Source: Pseudopithomyces maydicus (Eukaryota; Ascomycota; Dothideomycetes; Pleosporales; Didymosphaeriaceae). Taken from it: 64,000 nucleotides of DNA. Of this stretch, positions 57,948-64,000 are shown one piece after another; position 1 is the stretch's first letter, and every line of letters starts with the position of its first letter. The stretch is from assembly GCA_026873275.1 (NCBI GenBank), contig JANTUC010000004.1, forward strand, positions 682,001 through 746,000, given 5' to 3'. The translations under genes were made by a program, and so were the position numbers. The notes below the pieces were generated by a model. The model worked only from the letters and a program-made list of their open reading frames with translations, ran no database searches and was not told the DNA's origin.

Positions 57948-60900
57948 CTATGCCGGTCGTCTATAATGATCATAACTCGTGTCTTCATGCTGTCCGAAGG
58001 ACCTGCCAAAATACTCATCTTCCCGATCACTCTCTTCCTGCAACAGCCGTCCGCGACTGTCTTGCCGAACCCTATGTCCCGCCTGTAGCACTTCTTCTGC
58101 ACCAAGTGGCGTAGCCGGTATATTGACTTCTACCTCGTTGAACGTGTCACGCACCGGTGTTGGCTGGTATCCAGGTTTATAAGATATACCCTGATCCTGC
58201 TCATCCTCGCCACCATGGCGTGTAACACTGGACGCGCGAGTCGAGCCGCCCGACCCACCTGAAACTTTTGCAGGTCCGAAAAGACCAACATCGGTCATCG
58301 TCGCCATCGTGCTCGGTGTGCCCGGCCGCGAGATCAAATCGTCAGGTCTGCCGTAGAGCTCGCCATCGCCACCAAATGCTTCTCGGAACTCGGCCCTCTT
58401 TTTGAAGTTCTCAAAGTCGAGGTCTTCTTCCGCGACGAGCTCCACGCCTGGTAGGCTGTGGGCCACGGGCACGGTTTTACCCGGCTCATGGGGATCCATT
58501 TCTGCCATGAAGACATCGGAATAACCGTATGGCGTGTTGGGCATGGCCCGGTCCGTGGACCGGCGATGCGGTGCGTCGAAAATATTCCTGTCGGCAACGC
58601 TCCCGCGGTGGCCGTAGATCTCTTTGAGAAGGTGCTGCGATTTGGCGTGAACCAGTGGTGAAATCAATTTCTTGTACATTGCGGGGTGGCCGAAGCGTAC
58701 CGCGACTCTGTCGTTGCGTTTTGGCTTGGGACCCTCCGCTGTACCGTTATCTTCCATGTCCGAGAACGGTTGGGTGGAGTAGTAGATGAGTTTATCGTCA
58801 AAGGCGCGCTTGCAGTACCACTTGAAGCCGAATAAGAGGAAGGGTAATGGAATCATGGCGTATAGCATGTTGCCGCTGCGGATGGAGTTGATGCTGCCAA
58901 CACCTTGAGCACCGACGACGAGTGCAATAACGGCGTTCCCGAGAAGGACGCCGAAAAGCATCCTGTTGACGAGAAGACGCCAGAAACGACCGCCAGATTC
59001 TGTCTTGGTGATGAGGACATATTGGATCATATATTTCTTAAACCAGACTTCGATGCCCAGGTAGAACGCTGTGATTGGGAGTATGATCGGCTGAAGTGTA
59101 CCGAATGTAAGGCCAACGACGGCGACTTGTAAGTAAGCGTTATAGTACTCTGCGTACATGAATGGCTGGGGCGCGCTCAACTCAATAAGCTGGCGAGGCG
59201 TAGGCGTAAAGACCTTGCGCTGTATCCAGTTCCATATCAATGGCCATGCTTGCGCAAGGTCGATTGCAGCTCCGAGATTCTTTTGCATTTGCCAGGTCAG
59301 CCAAAAGGTCGACATGTTGCACAGACCAGTCATGACTTTGGAGAAGAGGTGCGCAGATTTGATAGCTTCCCACACCCCTTGGTCCTTTGCAGCGATGACA
59401 GTGGCTACGAAGCGCCAGGCTGATCCGAAAATCGAGAATACAATAAGATTGTTGAACACGAAGAAAGCGTACAGGCGGGCCGTGACGTGTCGTTCCCTAG
59501 ATGTCTTGGAAACATCTCCAGAGTGTGTGTACAAACGGCGGAACATGACCGGGATGCCCATATAGATCAACGTCTGGATTAGCGGGGCCAGAATACCCTG
59601 GGCAATACCCCATCCGGTAGGATGGGCCTGCAAGTTTGTTTGAAACGAGGGCCAGACGAGACCGAGATGCGAAAAGTCAGATAGGAAGACAGAGGTGAGA
59701 ATGTTAGGGACGACATATGCGGCAGTGAAGAGCACCATCCAGAAGCCGTCCCAGAACATACGAGCCCGGCGCGTCCGCCTACTCATCCCAAGGTTCTGCC
59801 ACAACAGGTCGTGCGGCTTGGGTGCCAAGTAGACATCGCAACCATCTGGTCCTTTCTTTTTTGCAGCATATGCCACAGCATGGGCATCTTCAATGTGTGA
59901 ATAACTGGCGAAACCGTACGACTCGGGGTTTCTCTTGTCAATACTTTCACGAACATCTTTGATCTCGACTTCCAACCTGGCTATACGGTCCGTGTAGTAG
60001 TCTATGGCATCGACTTTTTCCTTTCCATATGTCGAGACATCGTCCTTCTCCGGTTTGCACATGGGTCGCTTTTCGGGCAGCTTGTTCGGATTGCTTAGGT
60101 ACTTGGCGAGGCATCCTTCTAGTTGACGAACCGAATCGTCATGTGCTTCAATGAGCTTGGGCAAGTCTCTGACGTTGCGGCCAACTGTGGTTCTTGGTAC
60201 AGCCTGGGTGGATTTGGCTTTCTCGACGAGCTCGGTTATGCCCGCATCTGTCCTAGATGACTCGGGGATACGTGTGAGCTATTCAGATGTTACTCGCAGG
60301 TCAAAAATAAAATGATTTGTAAACGCCTTACCAGCAGTGTCCTCGAATGAAGCGAGGCTTGGTAGTCCCGGCTGTCGAAATATGCCCGCTTCAGTCGATA
60401 TACTGCCTTGTAGTTCCACCACAAGAAGAAGCAAACCGTGCCCTGGAACAAATACGAACAAAATACAAAGGCCCAGAATTTGGGCCCAAAGATGTACTGG
60501 GGGGTGAACTTCATCAGGGTTGCGATGTTATCCCACTGCTCGTAGAATGCATGTCCCCCTACTACATTCACCGGGATCAGGATGCCGCACCCAATTACTG
60601 ATAGCACCAGAAATATATTCCGCAGCATCCGAAGGAACCGTAGAAAGATGACGCCATCAAGGCCGATCCTCTCGACCAGCTCTTGTTCCTTGACATCTCT
60701 TATGGCGGGGATGAAACCGAATGGCTTGCGGTCGAGCTGCCGTGGTGCATGCTTCTCGTCGGCGTGCTTGGCTCGGGGGCATACACGCGTGAGTTTCGGG
60801 GCCGTAGGAAAAGAAATACGATGAAGAGGCCACTGGATAGGACGAAGGCATAGATTATGGCGGCATAGATGGAGTTTTCTTGGACCTTTGTATGCTCGTG

Positions 60901-61024
60901 AGTACGTGGAAGAAGAGCAATTGGACCCACGAATGCCTACCTCTGTCTGGAATGGGTCTGCAATAAGATCAAGAAAACGGTCAGTGCTATCTTCTCCCGG
61001 TGCCTGTCGTGGGTGTATGCTCAT
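57948..61024 (-). CDS. CSC1/OSCA-like (DUF221) membrane channel, copy 2
   Basis: Second CSC1/OSCA/TMEM63-family channel. Exons are 61024-60941, 60885-60332 and 60278-57948. The second exon lacks one base in the G5 run 60775-60779 (C5 on the gene strand); adding it gives VYAPRAKHADEKHAP and 989 residues, exactly divisible. The splice joins restore family motifs (FQTE|VQENSIYAAII and SRTLL|LTRIPESS). The order is: helix 1 IYAAIIYAFVLSSGLFIVFL; two helices with GVIFLRFLRMLRNIF; helix 3 region KFWAFVFCSYLFQGTVC; cytosolic RRM-like domain (residues about 220-420) containing YGFASYSHIEDAH; the 7-TM core (MFWDGFWMVLFTAAYVVPN onward); and a 280-residue cytosolic C-terminal tail with SGGSGGSTRASS. Longer than copy 1 by about 115 residues, mostly in the tail. 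Confidence 0.92.
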
Positions 61025-62439
61025 AATTGCATTAACGGACCAATGAAAAAAAAAAAACGAGCGATGGTGATGAAAACGTGCTTGGAAGATGGCAGTGGGA
61101 AGATCCAATGAATTATTGTCTTGAAGTAAGATGAAAAAGGTGGGCTGAAATTAGAAACATGGAGACAGCAGAAAAAGAATGATCGAGACCTTCCCCAGTC
61201 TCCTTGATGGCGCCTCTGTTGGGAGCGACAAAGCACCGATCTTTGCGTAACGATCGCCGCGCTACGTCATCGCCTCTTCCGAAGCCCCACCAGGTTACGC
61301 AGGTCTGCTATCGACGGAACATGCTCTATTGAACGGCAAAACCTCATGCAGTCGCTGTTGTCTTATGTAGAACACATGAAGCCCAATCCAGTGAAAAGTA
61401 TGGTTCATTTCATGCATGATTTGCGCCGGATGGATCGCCCCAGTTTCCTGGATCGCCGTTGCTTGGCAGGGACCACCCCAGGCGTGGCCGGGCAAGCAAG
61501 TTTTTTTCATTTATTAAGGGTCCAGCGCCAATAACAGGGAAGAGATATTAGGAACTGCAAAAAAGAAATGAGGAAAACCTGGACGGTGCAAATGATGTGC
61601 CGTGGTTGAGATGCGGCGGCAGCCTTTCCGACGCAGGGACTAAAAGCAACAGCGCACACTAAAAGAGCACGTTAGGGCATCTGTTTTAAAGTTTCGATAG
61701 ACGTTATCTCTTGGTGTACCCCATAATTTCGTTTCATCCGGGGCTTCCGCTTTGTCTTATCACCATGAATACCCTTGCGTAGTGGGCAGGAAGGAAACTG
61801 GACATACCTATCGCTATTTAATTTGATTGGGAGTAGTTACTTGAGTGACATGGTGTAGGCCGTTTGAATCCTGTCCCCTGCCGAAATTCTGGCTTCATTC
61901 ATGGCCGGCTTCTTCAGCCCTCGTAAGCCTGCTGCTGAGATCTATAAAGTCATTCACTGGCATGCTGGTGGTCTTGTCACCAGGGTGGTTTTGGTACAGT
62001 GATGCTTCAATTGGTTGGTTCCACCTTGCTAGTCAAGTTACATACTTTTTATATTGTCACAAGAGGGATGACAACGTTTTATCCTACCAAGCATTTGCAC
62101 CTAGTCAGCTCATACTCAGCTGCTGCTTTTTCAAAAACATAACAACAAGGTAGGTAGATTGCCAAGCCAATGACTTTGTATTTCCTGCCACCGGTTTACA
62201 TGTTCTTATAACAGGTCAACTTGGACTCACATCTAAATCCCGATCCTTATGAGCGAAACTTACTTACAGCGGGAAGATCAATATGCGGGAATTGATTCCA
62301 GAAGATCAAACTTTGTACTGTATGTGTGAGCGACATTTGAATGTATACATATGTATTCGAAGTTGTACTATGAAGAATATTCTTCTCGAGTTGCCCCACA
62401 CCCTTTTGTTCACCCTTCACCAGATGAAATCCACCACGA
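61025..62439. other. Spacer between CSC1 copy 2 and methyltransferase
   Basis: About 1.4 kb; both neighbours are on the minus strand, so the left part is the CSC1 promoter and the right part the methyltransferase 3' UTR. Short frames only. No gene is supported. Confidence 0.6.
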
Positions 62440-63412
62440 CTACTCTTTCTTGGTAAACCCCACCGTAACATTCAAGTCCCACCTCAGATAAGCCCCCGAC
62501 TTCCTATCCTCCAACGCTCTCTCTTTTGCTTCCGCCACCTCCTGCGGACCCCAATATCCCTCCTCCTTAATCTTGGACAAATTCGCCAATGCACCAAACA
62601 CGGCACCGATACCTATCTCGGTAAATTCAGGCCGCTGCTCAGGGAGCCTATCCGTGCTGATGACATCCTCTTCGACGCGCTCCAGCCCCGCACCCTCAAA
62701 CAGCTCCTGCCACTCAGGGTAGCACCACTTGAATCTCTTGACCAGGGTCGCGTTGAATTGCTTCTGGCCCCTCGTCAGGGCATGTCCCCCAGTAGACTGC
62801 GGGTCGGAGCCGCGGAAGCCACGGGCAATGAGGAAGTTGCCCTCGGTCCACTGGATGGCACCGCCAGGCTTGAGCAGCGTGAGGACGTTGCGGAGCGTGG
62901 ACTCCCAGATGCCGGGGCCCATGGAGATGATAATCAGCCTGATGTTGACGACGTCGAAGGTGCCCTGGAGTTCCTCGGGGAAAGGTTTCCAAAAGTCACC
63001 GAGCTCGAGGGTGACGTTATTGGGGAGGGCATCCTTGGGAAGGAACTGGTCAGGGGAGATGTCGTATCCTTTGAAGGTGTGGGTAGGGGGTGAGACTTTG
63101 GCGAGCTCCGTCATCCATATTCCGGTTCCGGCGCCGACGTCTGCGATGCGGGCGTTTTCTGGGAGATTTTTTGCTATGGAAGGGTGGAGGAGGTAGCCGA
63201 TGGCTCTAGGGGGAGGTTACAAGTTTCCATGACAAAAGGCATTTGAGGTGCAAACTGACTTTGTCCAGACAAAGTGCTGCTTGGCCAGTCGCTGCTGCTC
63301 TTCGGTAGCTCTTCCGAGCCAATATGGCTGCACAACGATACATGGGTCAGCAATGTTCCCTCGTAACTTTGATGATGTGTATTACCTCATCGTGTCCATT
63401 GACGTTCGCCAT
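62440..63412 (-). CDS. Class-I SAM-dependent methyltransferase
   Basis: Rossmann-fold methyltransferase of the type found in fungal secondary metabolism; the acceptor substrate is unknown. Exons are 63412-63386, 63327-63260 and 63205-62440, giving 286 residues with consistent phases. The first exon codes only for MANVNGHDE. The SAM-binding motif I is DVGAGTGIW at residues 54-62, followed by the GYDIS acidic residue of motif II, FDVVNIR (post II) and LLKPGGAIQWTEG (motif III). The N-terminal helices (PYWLGRATEEQQRLAKQHFVW) and the C-terminal cap (YPEWQELFEGAGLERVEEDV) are family-like. LaeA-type global regulators have a similar fold, but LaeA is longer and differs around motif I, so a small-molecule methyltransferase is as likely. 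It lies at the window edge, so partners could be outside. Confidence 0.88.
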
Positions 63413-64000
63413 GGTTCGTATCACCTGTGATGCGCACCTATGGGGGTGAATCTTGGGGGAGTACCACGGGTTTGGGAACACGCGATGTTGAAGCCGATGC
63501 CACGTCGGTTGCTGTCAAAAAGCTTTTGAGACCAATAACCTCTTTTGAATCATCCTTGGCCAACATAAAAGTGGAACAAGCAAGCAAACGGTCGATGCAG
63601 GCAAGAGAAAGAGGTTAGCGTGAGGTCGGCACTGGCGAGGTGGTACTAGTGTCGCATAGCCGATGGCATCCGCAAGAGAATACATGGACGTAGAATCTGG
63701 TTGTGTACCTCAAAGGTATCAAGTTTTCTTACGGGCGAGGGTCTCGTGGACTGGAGAGGTCTACATGCTCATGTGGATAGAAATGCTTGTCAAAATAGGT
63801 AAGCTTACATGCAGGTACAAACACCGATTATCTGCGACAGGGCAATTCTGCCCAGTAGGCTTTTTACCCAATTGAATCGAAGAATGAGATGTATGTAACC
63901 GATGTTTTGGGTTGTGCTCAGGGGAAGTGGACAAGGCTCACTCAAGACTTTGGGTTGAGTGACGGGTGCACTTTTGATATATCCAAATTACTACGTTCAT
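63413..64000. other. Right-edge region without a supported gene
   Basis: About 590 bp upstream of the methyltransferase start, presumably its promoter. Short open frames (for example 63427-63618 plus) have no recognisable features. Confidence 0.55.

Overview
The window is nuclear DNA of a filamentous ascomycete (Pezizomycotina; a Dothideomycete is my best guess, from family resemblance and not from any search). The evidence is dense single-gene units on both strands, 45-80 bp GT-AG introns with CTAAC/CTAAT-like branch sites, one probable GC-AG intron, and typical fungal families: a Zn2Cys6 regulator, a Sur7-like protein, two CSC1/DUF221 channels and an MFS sugar porter. No tRNA, rRNA, CRISPR array, intact transposon or virus was seen. 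I recognise 18 protein genes with usable exon models.

Layout. 1-8 kb: TIF32 (eIF3a), a secreted GH43 arabinanase and ATP16 (F1 delta). 8.4-19.7 kb: one giant, repeat-rich, probably disordered protein of about 3,750 residues. 21-25.6 kb: an MFS sugar transporter convergent with a CSC1-type channel. 26.5-32.2 kb: UTP4 and PNG1. 34.7-40.5 kb: a Sur7-like membrane protein, then a divergent pair of a membrane-anchored alpha/beta hydrolase and a PAP2 lipid phosphatase. 41-50 kb: two long convergent genes, one a tail-anchored protein of unknown function and the other a GATA-finger protein ending in two transmembrane helices. 50.6-57 kb: HYPK, class-II DAHP synthase, a probable N-myristoylated small protein, a DUF8040-like (Harbinger-derived) small protein and a Zn2Cys6 regulator. 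58-63.4 kb: a second CSC1 paralog and a SAM methyltransferase.

The genes are mostly unrelated housekeeping and membrane functions and do not form an obvious cluster. The only clear functional pairing suggested by position is hydrolase/PAP2 phosphatase, which share a 738 bp intergenic region. DAHP synthase carries a perfect Gcn4/CPC1-type site upstream.

Two things stand out. (1) Several genes need a frame step of the same sign (-1) at a homopolymer run. In each case one extra base restores a continuous family-like protein and a total length divisible by three. I count nine such places on both strands, which points to systematic homopolymer under-calling in the assembly, although programmed -1 shifting cannot be excluded from sequence alone. 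(2) The 1,557-residue GATA protein joins a DNA-binding finger to a conserved C-terminal membrane module, as expected of a membrane-tethered regulator.
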